From the NCBI GenBank assembly GCA_030123605.1, contig CP126123.1:1178001-1242000 (forward strand): 64,000 bases of DNA. Reading direction: 5' to 3'. Source of the stretch: Nitrospira sp. Its GTDB lineage: Bacteria; Nitrospirota; Nitrospiria; Nitrospirales; Nitrospiraceae. Position 1 is the first letter of the stretch. Each line of letters begins with the position of its first letter. A model generated the notes under the pieces. It worked only from the letters and a program-made list of their open reading frames with translations. It searched no databases and was not told the origin of the DNA. Position numbers and translations under genes: made by a program. Positions 23,936-34,600 of this stretch are shown here, piece after piece.

Positions 23936-25577
23936 TGCGTGAGGCGCCGTTCGATGCCTCCACGATCCTGCCCTCCTCCAGTTTCAACACCCGGTCGCCC
24001 ACATGGAAATACCGGTCGTCGTGGGTCACGACGATCACGCCCTTCCCTCGTGCCCGCAGCTCCGGCAGCAACTCACCGTAAAACACCTCTTTATACTGCG
24101 GGTCCTGGTCCGCCGCCCATTCGTCGAATACGTAGAAGGGTCGATCCTCCAACATCGCCGTCACCAGGGCCAGCCGTTTGCGCTGTCCCTGAGACAGGTG
24201 CACCGTTGAGTATTCCCCCTCCCGGATCGTGACCTTGTGGTGAATTCGCAGGGTTTTCAACCACCCGTCCGCCTGACTCGCAACCAAAACGGGATCGAGC
24301 CCCAGGAGTTTTTTGAACAGATAAAAATCGGAAAAAACCGCCGCAAAATGCTGCCGGTACCAGTCTTGGGTCATGGGCACGATCGCTTCGCCGTTGAGCC
24401 GAACCTCTCCCTGTTGCGGCAGGTAGAGCCCCGTGAGGACCTTGACGAAGGTCGACTTGCCGCTGCCGTTGCCCCCGATGATGAAGATCAACTCGCCGGT
24501 TTCCAAGGCCAGATCCAAGGGCCCCAGGGTGAAGGACCGTTCATCCTCGCCCGTCGGCTCATACGAAAAGACCGCCTTCGAAAACTCCACCCGTTGCGGG
24601 CCCTGCACCACGGAGCGCTCCGCGCCCCCTTCCCGGCTCCCCTCGTCCAGCGCCAGCCCCAACGCTTCGATCTTCTCCAATGCCACCTGCCCACGACTCA
24701 ACGTCGGCACCATGCCGAGCAGCCCCCACATGGGACCGATCATGTACAACATCGCGAAGGCATAGCCCGTCAGGGATTCGCCGGACAACGACAACAGGCG
24801 GGGAAACAGCAGGAGGATCACCCCGATCAACCCGTAAAAGAGCACCTGTGTCCAGGAATCGGTGGTGAGATATTGTTTCGTCGTCACCAGATTGTGGTGG
24901 CGAAGCGCCTCGGCCGCCTGCCTGATATCCGATGTGACGAACGTCTCACGCCGGCCGCGATGCAGCATCAACTCCTTCATCCCCTCCGTCAAGCTGCGAA
25001 AATGTTCGAACAGAGCACCCTTCGCGTCGCGCACCGCCAGCGACGACTGAAGCACTCGGTTATAGAAATGCCGGTACCCCAGCAGCCCCACCAGAGCCAG
25101 AACAATCACACCGACAAACGCCTGCCAGGAAAGCCAGGCAAGGTAAAGCGAACAGCCGGCGAGGATGGCGACGTTGATCGCCAAACCAGGCAAGCCGTTG
25201 ACGGCCCAGGCCATCGCATTCGTGTCTTCGGTCAGGGTCGCCAAAATTTCATGCGCCCCGCGCCGCTCCAAAGTGCGGTAGGGCGCGCGCACCACCTTCC
25301 AGCACAGATCCATGCCCAGATTCAGAATGGTCTCCTGCGCAAACGTGACGAGCAACAATTGGGAGAGATAATTCGACAAGACCTTCAAGACCGCCAGCCC
25401 GACGAAGGCCACTGCGAACAGCTCTGCTGTCGCGCCCGCTCCGTTGATGAGCTTGTTGATCACCGCGAGGAGCCCCACACTGGCGAGGCCGGCCAAGAGC
25501 CCGGTGAGCACCATCAACACCATCATAGTCGTGGCGCTCTGTAACAGGAACCGGAGAAACCGGTACATTTTCATCAT
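23883..25577 (-). CDS. Cyclic-peptide/lipopeptide export ABC transporter (SyrD/PvdE type)
   Basis: A 564-residue half-transporter from ATG 25577. The N-terminal ~330 residues are a transmembrane domain of about six helices (MMVLMVLTGLLAGLASVGLL, VLFYGLIGVILLLFPRLLSL and others). The ATPase domain has Walker A GGNGSGKST, signature LSQGQRKR and Walker B FYVFDEWAADQDP. SyrD/PvdE-type exporters move nonribosomal peptides out of the cytoplasm, and this gene starts 28 bases after the synthetase stop, so export of its product is the obvious role. A dimer of two copies would be needed. The phosphopantetheinyl transferase frame overlaps its 3' end. Confidence 0.88.
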   Translation of the reverse strand: MMKMYRFLRFLLQSATTMMVLMVLTGLLAGLASVGLLAVINKLINGAGATAELFAVAFVGLAVLKVLSNYLSQLLLVTFAQETILNLGMDLCWKVVRAPYRTLERRGAHEILATLTEDTNAMAWAVNGLPGLAINVAILAGCSLYLAWLSWQAFVGVIVLALVGLLGYRHFYNRVLQSSLAVRDAKGALFEHFRSLTEGMKELMLHRGRRETFVTSDIRQAAEALRHHNLVTTKQYLTTDSWTQVLFYGLIGVILLLFPRLLSLSGESLTGYAFAMLYMIGPMWGLLGMVPTLSRGQVALEKIEALGLALDEGSREGGAERSVVQGPQRVEFSKAVFSYEPTGEDERSFTLGPLDLALETGELIFIIGGNGSGKSTFVKVLTGLYLPQQGEVRLNGEAIVPMTQDWYRQHFAAVFSDFYLFKKLLGLDPVLVASQADGWLKTLRIHHKVTIREGEYSTVHLSQGQRKRLALVTAMLEDRPFYVFDEWAADQDPQYKEVFYGELLPELRARGKGVIVVTHDDRYFHVGDRVLKLEEGRIVEASNGASRSAHRAGPSLKPVARPSA

Positions 25578-25605
25578 GGTGAGGATACCGCCGTGCGACC
25601 GGCTA

Positions 25606-28600
25606 TTAGGCTGCTCGCGACGACGGTCCCTTTCCGCTCTCATCCGGCTCGTGGCCGAGCACAGCCCAGGCTTCTTGCCAAAACGTCCGGAGCTGAATCG
25701 CCAACTCTTGCACCTGCGGCGCAACGAAGAGCCGTCCCGAATCTTCAGCCGGCAGATAGACCGTGCGGCTCATCTCCATAGCCGCCTCGCCGAAAACCAG
25801 TCTGGTATCCTCGGTCGAATTGGTGAGCGGATGTTTGGAAGCAATCACATTCAAGACCTGCGCTCGCAACGGTTTCAACCGGTACCGCGCCACGGCATGA
25901 AAGGTGGCGTAGGTCACTTGGTCCTTGTACAAGAATTCATCCTGATCCCCGGCCGCTTCGGTATGGTGCATGAGACTCCAGAGCCGTTTCAACTTTCCGC
26001 TCCAGAATGCCGGCCACTCCCGCACGGGCAGCCCGAGCATGAGGCGAAGGTACGTCGCAATCTTCATCCCCATGAACAAGATGGGCCAGAGCAGGTAGGG
26101 CGGCCTGCTCCAATGGGTTAGGTAAGAGCGAGGGTGCCACGATTCGATGACGGCCAGAATCACCTTCTCTCCCTGCGCCGTGAGTTGCTGCGCGATTTCA
26201 TAGGCGGCCAGACCTCCAGTGCAGGTCCCTCCGATGAGATAGGGTCCCTGTGGCTGAACCGACCTGATCTCGTCGATGTAATGCGCGGCCATCTCTTCCA
26301 CCCGCATGAAAGGCTTTTCTTTCCCGTCCAAGCCGCGGGCCTGCAAGCCGTAGAACGGTTGGTCGTGGCCCAGCAATTTGGCCAAACGGGCAAACACGAG
26401 CACATTGCCCCCGACTCCCGGAACCGCAAAGAAGGGCGTCTGTGTTCCTTCCGGCTGGACGGCGACCAAAGACCGCCAGCGCACCGTACAGCCTTCATCG
26501 GCGAGGACAACCGCCAACTGCTCGATCGTCGGCGCCTGAAAGAGCAGGGCCATCGGCAGGCGGGTGCCGAAGGTTTGCTCGATCGCACTGAACATCCGCA
26601 GCGCCAACAGGGAATAGCCACCCAACGCAAAAAAATTGTCGCGAATGCCGATGGGCGTGATCCCCAAAACCTGCTCCCAAATCGCAGCCAGCTGGAGTTC
26701 GATGCGATTCCGGGGCTCGATTGCCTGGGAGCCGGCATGGACCGGCTCCGCCGACGGAATCGGCAATGCGCTGCGGTCGACCTTTCCGTTCGGCGTAAGC
26801 GGAACCTCCACGAGGGGTACGATGGCGGTCGGCACCATGTAGTCCGGAACCGTCTGGCGGAGCGAGCGGCGAAGCGCCTGCGGATCGCAGATCTGTCCGT
26901 CTTTGGCCGTCACATAGGCCACCAGTCGTTTGTCCCCCGGAACATCTTCCCGCACAATGACCACCGCCTGTTTCACGGTCGGATGTTCCGCCAGCACCGA
27001 TTCGATTTCTCCCAACTCGATCCGGAATCCGCGCAGCTTGACTTGGTGATCGATGCGGCCGACGTACTCCAACCTGCCGTCCGGCAACCACTTCACCTGA
27101 TCCCCCGTGCGATAGAGTCGCTCTCCTGTTCGAAACGGACTGGAAACGAATCGCTCTTCGGTCAAGTGAGGAGCGCCCCTATACCCTCGCGCGAGGCCTG
27201 TTCCGCCGATGTACAACTCCCCGGGGATCCCCACCGGCACCGGCTCCCGGTTGGAATCCAATACATAAACCTGGGTATTAGCGATGGGCCGTCCAAGGGA
27301 AACAGGCCGGTCGACGGTGCGCACCCGCTCCAACGTCGACCAGATGGTCGTCTCCGTCGGTCCATAGACATTCCAGAGGGATCCCGCCCGGGCAAATAAC
27401 TCATGAGCCAGTTCGCGGGACAAGGACTCGCCGCCGCAGAGTATCTTCACGCTCCGCGCACCTTGCCACCCCGCTTGCAGCACGATGCGCCAGGTGGCGG
27501 GAGTCGCCTGCATAAATGTGACTCGGCCCTGGTCGAGTTCCCGTTGCAACCAGGCACCATCCATTGCTTGACGACGGTTCGCCAGAATGATGCCCGCTCC
27601 AGCCAAAAGCGGAAGATACAGTTCCAGCCCGGCGATATCGAAGGAGAGCGGTGTGAGGGCCATCACGACATCGCGACTGGTCAGACCCGGCTCACGCTGC
27701 ATCGACAGAAGGAAATTCGTCAAGGCTCGATGTTCGATCTCCACCCCCTTCGGCTGGCCGGTCGATCCCGAGGTAAACAGCACATAGGCGAGGTGTCGGG
27801 ACCCGGAGACGGGCGAAGGGTTGTCGGAAGGATAACGCGCCGACAGATCCGCGTCGCGGTCCATGCACAACACATGTAGTTGATGATGCGGCAGGCTCGT
27901 GAGGAGTCTCGAATCAGTCACAAGTACGGCCGCTTGGCCGGCTTCGATCATGGTCGCGAGCCTCCGTGCCGGCAACCCCGGAACCAACGGAAGATAGGCG
28001 CCGCCGGCTTTCATAATGGCCAGCAAGCTGATGAGCAGGTCAAGCGATCGCTCCAGGAACACCGGCACCACCACGTCCGGTCCCACCCCATGTTCGCGCA
28101 GGCGATGGGCCAGCCGGTTCGCGCGGCGATTCAGCTCCCCATAGGACAGTTCGATGCCTTCGAACGTCACGGCCGTAGCGTCGGGGGTCCTGGTCACTTG
28201 CGTTTCGAACAATTGGGGGAAACAGGCTTCACGATCGAACGGCATGTCGGTAGCGTTCCACTCCTGAAGGATTCGATGTCGTTCTCGTTCCGTGAATATC
28301 GACACATGCCCGATCTTTTCCTCGGGTTGTTCCGCAATCACTTCCATCAGGTGTCGATAACAAGTCAACCACCGCTCGACGGTCGTGCGGTCGAACAGGT
28401 CCGTATTGAATTCCAGATAAGCCTTGCGCGATGCGTACGGATCGATCGAGAGGCCCAGATCGAGCTGAGCGGCGCCGCGACTCACTTCGTAGGGTGTCCA
28501 GGACAGATGTTGAAACTCCGTGCGCGCGAACGGCGTGTTGGCGAAATTGAAGAGCACCTGTACCAACGGCAATCCGCCCTGGCTGCGATCGGGACGCAAT

Positions 28601-31600
28601 TCCTCGACAAGCTTCTCGAAGGGAATGTCTTGATGCGCATAAGCATCGAGAGACAGATCGCGCACCTTTCCCAGCAAGTCACGGAATGTCAGGTCGCCCG
28701 TGACAACCGTCCTTAGCACCAACGTATTGACGAACGTACCGATCAACTCCTCGATCTCCAGCCGGTTGCGATTGGCGATCGGCGTTCCGATCACCAGGTC
28801 CCGCTGTTGGGTAAGACGATACAAAAGGACGAAAAATCCGGTCAAAAACAGCATATAGAGCGTGACCCCTTCGCGGACGCTGAGCTGTTTGAGCCGATTC
28901 ATCAAGGCCCAGGACAGATCCAGCGACACGTGATCGCCCTTGAAGGAGTGAACCGGCAGCCGCGGCCGGTCGGAGGGCAGGGCCACCACCGGCAAATCGA
29001 TCAACTTCGCCTTCCAGTGTGCGAGTTGCTCCGCCAGCGCAGGACCGGTGAGCCACGCTCGTTGCCACTGGGCGAAATCGGCATATTGAATCTCGAGTTC
29101 CGGTTGAACGACGAAGGGTTTGCCCGCAAGGAAGGCGTTGTAACAGGCCACCAGTTCACGAGCGATGACCCCGTAGGACCATTGGTCGGAAATGATATGG
29201 TGCGTATTCATCACCAACACATGGTCTTCTTCACCCAGCTGGATGAGTTGGACACGCAGCAGCGGCCCCCGTTCAAGATCGAACGGACGGCGGGCTTCGG
29301 CAGTCGCCAGTTCCAGCGCCCGCGGTTCCCGCAATTCCTGCTGAAGCATCCGCACATCGTCATCGGCCCAACACGGTGCCAAGGTAGGGTGGATCACCTG
29401 GCGCGGCTGCCCATCGATGTTCGTGAAGGTGGTTCGAAGCGCGTCATGACGTCGAACGAGTTCGTCGACGCTCCGGCGCAGGGCGGCCTTGTTGAGCGGG
29501 CCGTGCAACCGCACGCTGGCCGGAATGTTGTAAGCGGCCGCATCGGGAGATAATTGATACAGAAACCACATCCGCTCCTGCGCAAAGGATAGGGGTAGGG
29601 GCGTTCCTCGCGCCCCTCGTGTGATGATCCGCCGTTCCGTCTCCAGTGCGCGGTTATTTCCGCCCTGCGCCTGTCTGATCACATCGGCCAATGTGGCGAT
29701 CGTCGGCCTCGCAAACACCTGCCGCAACGGGAGTACGACCCGGAACAAGGCTTGGACCCGCGACGCCAGTTGCGTGGCCAACAAGGAATGGCCGCCCAAT
29801 TCGAAAAAATTGTCCTGCACCCCGACATCCTTGACGTGCAGGATTTCACTCCAGATGTGAGCCAACATCTGCTCCGTCGCATCCCGCGGGGCAAGGTACT
29901 CGGATGTCAACTCGACTTTGCCAGCACGACTGTCGGCGGCAACGCGGAGGGCCCGACGATCGACCTTTCCATTGACCGTCAAGGGAAGGGTTTCCAGCTC
30001 GATGAACGAGGAGGGGATCATGTGCGCGGGCAATTGGCGGCGAAGCTGTTCCCGCAGTTGTACAAGCCCCAGCCTGTTATGGGGACGAGGCACAATGAAG
30101 GCGACGATCCGCTTGTCTCCCGGTTGATCTTCCCGCACCTCGACCACGGCCTGTTTCAGATCTTGGTGTCGGTTCAAGACCGCCTCGATTTCTTCCAACT
30201 CGATTCGATACCCTCGAATCTTCACCTGGCGATCGACACGACCTCGATAGTCCAGTTGTCCGTCGGATCGCCAACGCACGAGATCACCGGTCCGATACAG
30301 CCGCGCCCCAGCCCGGATTGAAAACGGGTCGGGAATGAATGTCGCGTCGGTCAAATCGGGCCGCCCACTGTATCCTCGCGCAACCCCCACACCACCGATA
30401 TAGAGTTCTCCGGACACGCCCACCGGAACCGGCTGTCGATGTCGATCCAACACATACACCGAGGCATGGGGAACCACCCGCCCGATCGGAAGATCCCCTT
30501 GCAGGTCCCCGTCCGCACCGACTCCGGTCAGGTCGGAGACCGTCGCCGCGACCGTCGTTTCCGTCGGCCCATAGGTATTCAGGAGGCGAACGGTTTCGCC
30601 GACCAGCTTCACCCAACGTTGCACGATCTGAGGCAGGACACGCTCACCGCCGATGATGACTGTCGTCACGGATTCGGGAAACACGAGCCGCTCCGATTCC
30701 ATGTGCGCGACGACTTCATGCCAATAGGCGGTCGGCAGATCCAAGACTGTCACCTGCCAGTCGCGGCACCGGTCCAGGAAGCCCGAGACGGAATCGGCCA
30801 TCGTGGGAGTCCTCAACAACAGCGTCCCACCGGTCGTAAGGCAGGGGAAAATCTCTTCTGCCGCCGTGTCGAAACTCAGTGAGGCGAACTGGAGCACCCG
30901 GTCGCGCACCGTCAACCCGACGATGCCGGTAATGGCCTGCACGTAGTTGGCGATCGATCGATGTTCGATCATCACCCCCTTGGGATGACCGGTTGAGCCG
31001 GAGGTATAGATCACATAGGCCAGGTTGTTCGGAACCTCCGTCCCCTCGACCGGACTGTCGGGAAACCGCGCAATGGCAGCCCATTCAGAATCGAGACAGA
31101 TGGTATGCGGATTCGTGGCCGGTAACCGACCCAATTGATCCTGCTGGGTCACCAGCACCCGAACCTGACTGTCCCGCAACATATATTCCAACCGATCGGT
31201 CGGATAGTCGGCATCCAAAGGTAAGTAGGCCCCGCCCGATTTCAGAATGCCCAGTATCCCGACGATCAAATTGAGCGACCGTTCGAGGCACAACCCGACG
31301 ACCACGCCGGGAGCCACCCCACGCCGGCGCAGGTAATGGGCCAGACGATTCGCCCGCCCATTCAACTCCCGATAGGTCAGTTCCTCATGGTCCTGTCTGA
31401 CCGCGATCGCATCGGGAGTCCGCTGCACCTGCGCTTCGATCAGTCGATGGAGGCACTGTCCGACCTCGATGAGTTTCTGAGGCTGCCCCCATGCGAGTAC
31501 GGTCTCGCGCTCAGCTTCCGACATGAGGGGTAACAAACCGATAGGCGTAGCGGGGTCGGCCACGAGACCTTCCAAAACCCGCACGTAATGTTCCTGCAAC

Positions 31601-34600
31601 CGCGCCACCCTCTCGGGTGTGAACAATCCTTCCTTGTATTCGACATACCCGCTCAGCCCCTGCGCCGATTCCGCGAGTTCCACGCACAGATCGAATTGGC
31701 CGTTCTGCTGGGGAATGACATAGGCCTCCCAGGCTCCTGATCCCTCCCCTGGGGATGACGGAGTCGACAAGCCTGTTCGCCCATCGAGTTCGGCCAGCAA
31801 TCTGAACGGTTGCAGCACGAAGAGTACCTGCGCCAGTGGCGCGCGCTGAAGATTGCGTGCCGGCCGTAGGTCCGAGACGAGCCGCGCGTAGGGATAATCC
31901 TGATGATCGAGTGCCTCCAACAGGGTGCGCCTGGCCTGCGCGAGGAGATCGCGACCGGTCCGGTCCGCCTGAAGGCTGTCCCGCAAGACCAACATGTTCA
32001 CGAAATCTCCGACCGTCCTGGCGAATCGTGACCGGCTGCGGCCGAACGAAGGAGTCGTGATCACCACGTCTTCCTGATCAGTGTAGCGATAGAGCAACAC
32101 TTGCAGCGCAGCCAGACAGAGGGCATACAGCGTCGTGCCTTCCGCTTTGGCGAAAGTCTTGAGCCGTTCCACCAATCCCCGCTCGACGTGGAAGGCCCGC
32201 CAAACATAGCGGCTTGGTTCGACGGTGGTTTGGGGCCGGTCATACAAGACGTCGTAATTCGGCAATTCCCCCGTCAGTCTGGTCTTCCAATATTCCGACA
32301 GGCGATGGCCCTCTTCGCCTTCCAGCAACGTTCGATGCCAACCGACGAAGTCACTGTAGGAAGCCGGAGCAGGGTCGATCTTGTCCGTCGTTCCCGCACA
32401 TGAAACCGGTGTGGAGGTGTAGTGTTGTTTGAGTTCGTCGACCAACAGGGTCATCGACCAGCCGTCCACTGCGATGTGATGGGCGACCAGCAGCAGAAAC
32501 GGGCTTTGTTTTCGCTGAAAGAACGCTGCCCGCCAGATCGGCCCATGGAGGAGATCGAAGGGACGTGCCGCCGCCTCCATCGCCTCTCGACGCAGACGCG
32601 CCCAGTCCCACGCAGTGGCATCGTGACCGGTCCAACTGAAGGGCAGGCGATCATGAATCCGCTGAACGGGAATCTCCTGTTGGGTCTCATAGGTCGTCCG
32701 CAGGGTCACATGCCGTTCTGCGAGTCGTTCAAGAGCCTGTCGCAGCGCGGCCTCATCGATGCCTGGCGGCAGATGCAACAAGACCGAGACATTGGCAGCG
32801 GCGCTGTCGGGGGCCAATTGACTCAGAAACCACAGGGCCGCCTGGTTGTCGGAAAGGAGGCACAGATTCCCCTGCTCCGCCTGCGTTGTTTCCGGCAGCA
32901 TGGCCGTCTGGGGTTGACGCTTTGAACGGACGGTCTCTTGGGCAATGCTCGCAGCGAGATCGTCGAGCGTCGCACCTCCCAACAGGGTCTGCAACGAAAG
33001 CGAGACGCCGAATTGTTCCTCCACTCGATGCAACAGTTCGGCCGCCATCAACGAATCGATTCCCAAACGATGGACCGGCCGGTCACAGGGGATCGACTCC
33101 TGACTGCACCCTAGGCGATCGGCGATCAGCGTGCGAAGATCCTGTTCGATTCGTCCCCGTCCGGCATCTGATGGGAGGGTCCGTAGGTCTCCTGGCTTGG
33201 GGGCCGTGGCGACGGCTGGCTGCACCAGCCGCTGCGAGACACTCTGTCCAATGATCGAAAATCCACCGGCAAGAAATTGCTCGCGGCAGGCCCGCCGTTG
33301 CACCTTCCCGCTCGAGGTCTTCGGAAGACTTCCGGCCTTGATGAACACGACCGTTGCGACATGGAGGTCATGTTGTTCCGATACAGCGGAGCGAACGGCA
33401 CCGACCAACTCTTCGACATTCGACGCCTCCGCCTGCCGTTCGACCTCCTGCACGACCACGACGATTTCCTCACCGCCTTCCTGCAGTGAAAACGCGGCGG
33501 TACCGCCCGCGCGACAGAGGGCATGACATCGTTCAACCGTCCGTTCGATGTCTTGGGGATAGTGGTTTCTCCCTCGAACGATCAACAGGTCCTTCAACCG
33601 CCCCGTCACGAAAACTTCACCGTCCTTCACAAACCCCAGATCACCGGTCCGCAGGAACGGTCCTTCGCCCGTATCGCGGAGGGTCGCGCCGAACGTGCGC
33701 GACGTGTCCTCCGGATTGTTCCAATAGCCCTGGGTGGTGCTGGCCCCCGCCAACCAGATTTCGCCGACCTGCTGCGCCGCGCAACGAGACAGGGTCTCCG
33801 GATGGGCGATGACGACCTTCGTATCCCCGACCGGAACCCCGCATCCGACCACCGGTCGAACCGGCGAGGCTGTTGGATCAGCCGGACGGACCACCCCCTG
33901 TTTCAATGCCGTGGGATCGAGCCATTGCACCGTCGGCGGCACCCCCTCCAGCTTCAGGGAAATCAACAACGTATATTCCGCCATTCCGTAGGCGGGGAAG
34001 AATGCCTCCCTCCTGAATCCGGCCGGAGCGAATGTTTCGACGAATCGGTCGATGGTATCTGGCGCAATCGGCTCCGCTCCGCAGCTCGCCACCCTCCAAC
34101 CGGAAAGATCCAGCTTGAGGCGATCTTCGACCATGATGGAGTCCACGCAGTGCCGGTAAGCGAAGTTGGGACCGCCGCTGTGCGTGACCTGAAAACGTTG
34201 AATGGCTTCCAGCCAGCGAAGCGGACGTTTCAAGAACGTGAGCGGGGACATGAGATATGATGGCCGCCCGATCCAAGCTGGCTGTATGATCCCCTTCACC
34301 AATCCGTAGTCGTGAAAATGCGGCATCCAAGAAAGAGTAACGGATTCGGCATCGTAGCAACCTGCGTCGGTAATACAGCGACACTGAGCGGTTATGTTCC
34401 GGTGACTGACCATGGCCCCTTTGGGCGCGGAGGTGGAGCCGGACGTATATTGCAAATAGGCCAGGGCAGACGGGATCGGGCCAGCCGTGGTCCGGCAGGA
34501 AGAACCTCCCGATCCTATGTCATCGAGACTGATCCAATCTTCCGGCCGTATCGATCCACCAGTCGGTCCCTCTTCACAAAGTAGGGCGAGGATCTGTCTC

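Noticed and set aside
24237..25544. 435-codon plus-strand frame opposite the ABC transporter
   Set aside because: It mirrors the transporter gene on the minus strand, has Gln/His/Arg-rich composition and no motif; a shadow.
26134..27399. 421-codon plus-strand frame opposite the synthetase
   Set aside because: Antisense shadow of well-defined A, PCP and TE domains.
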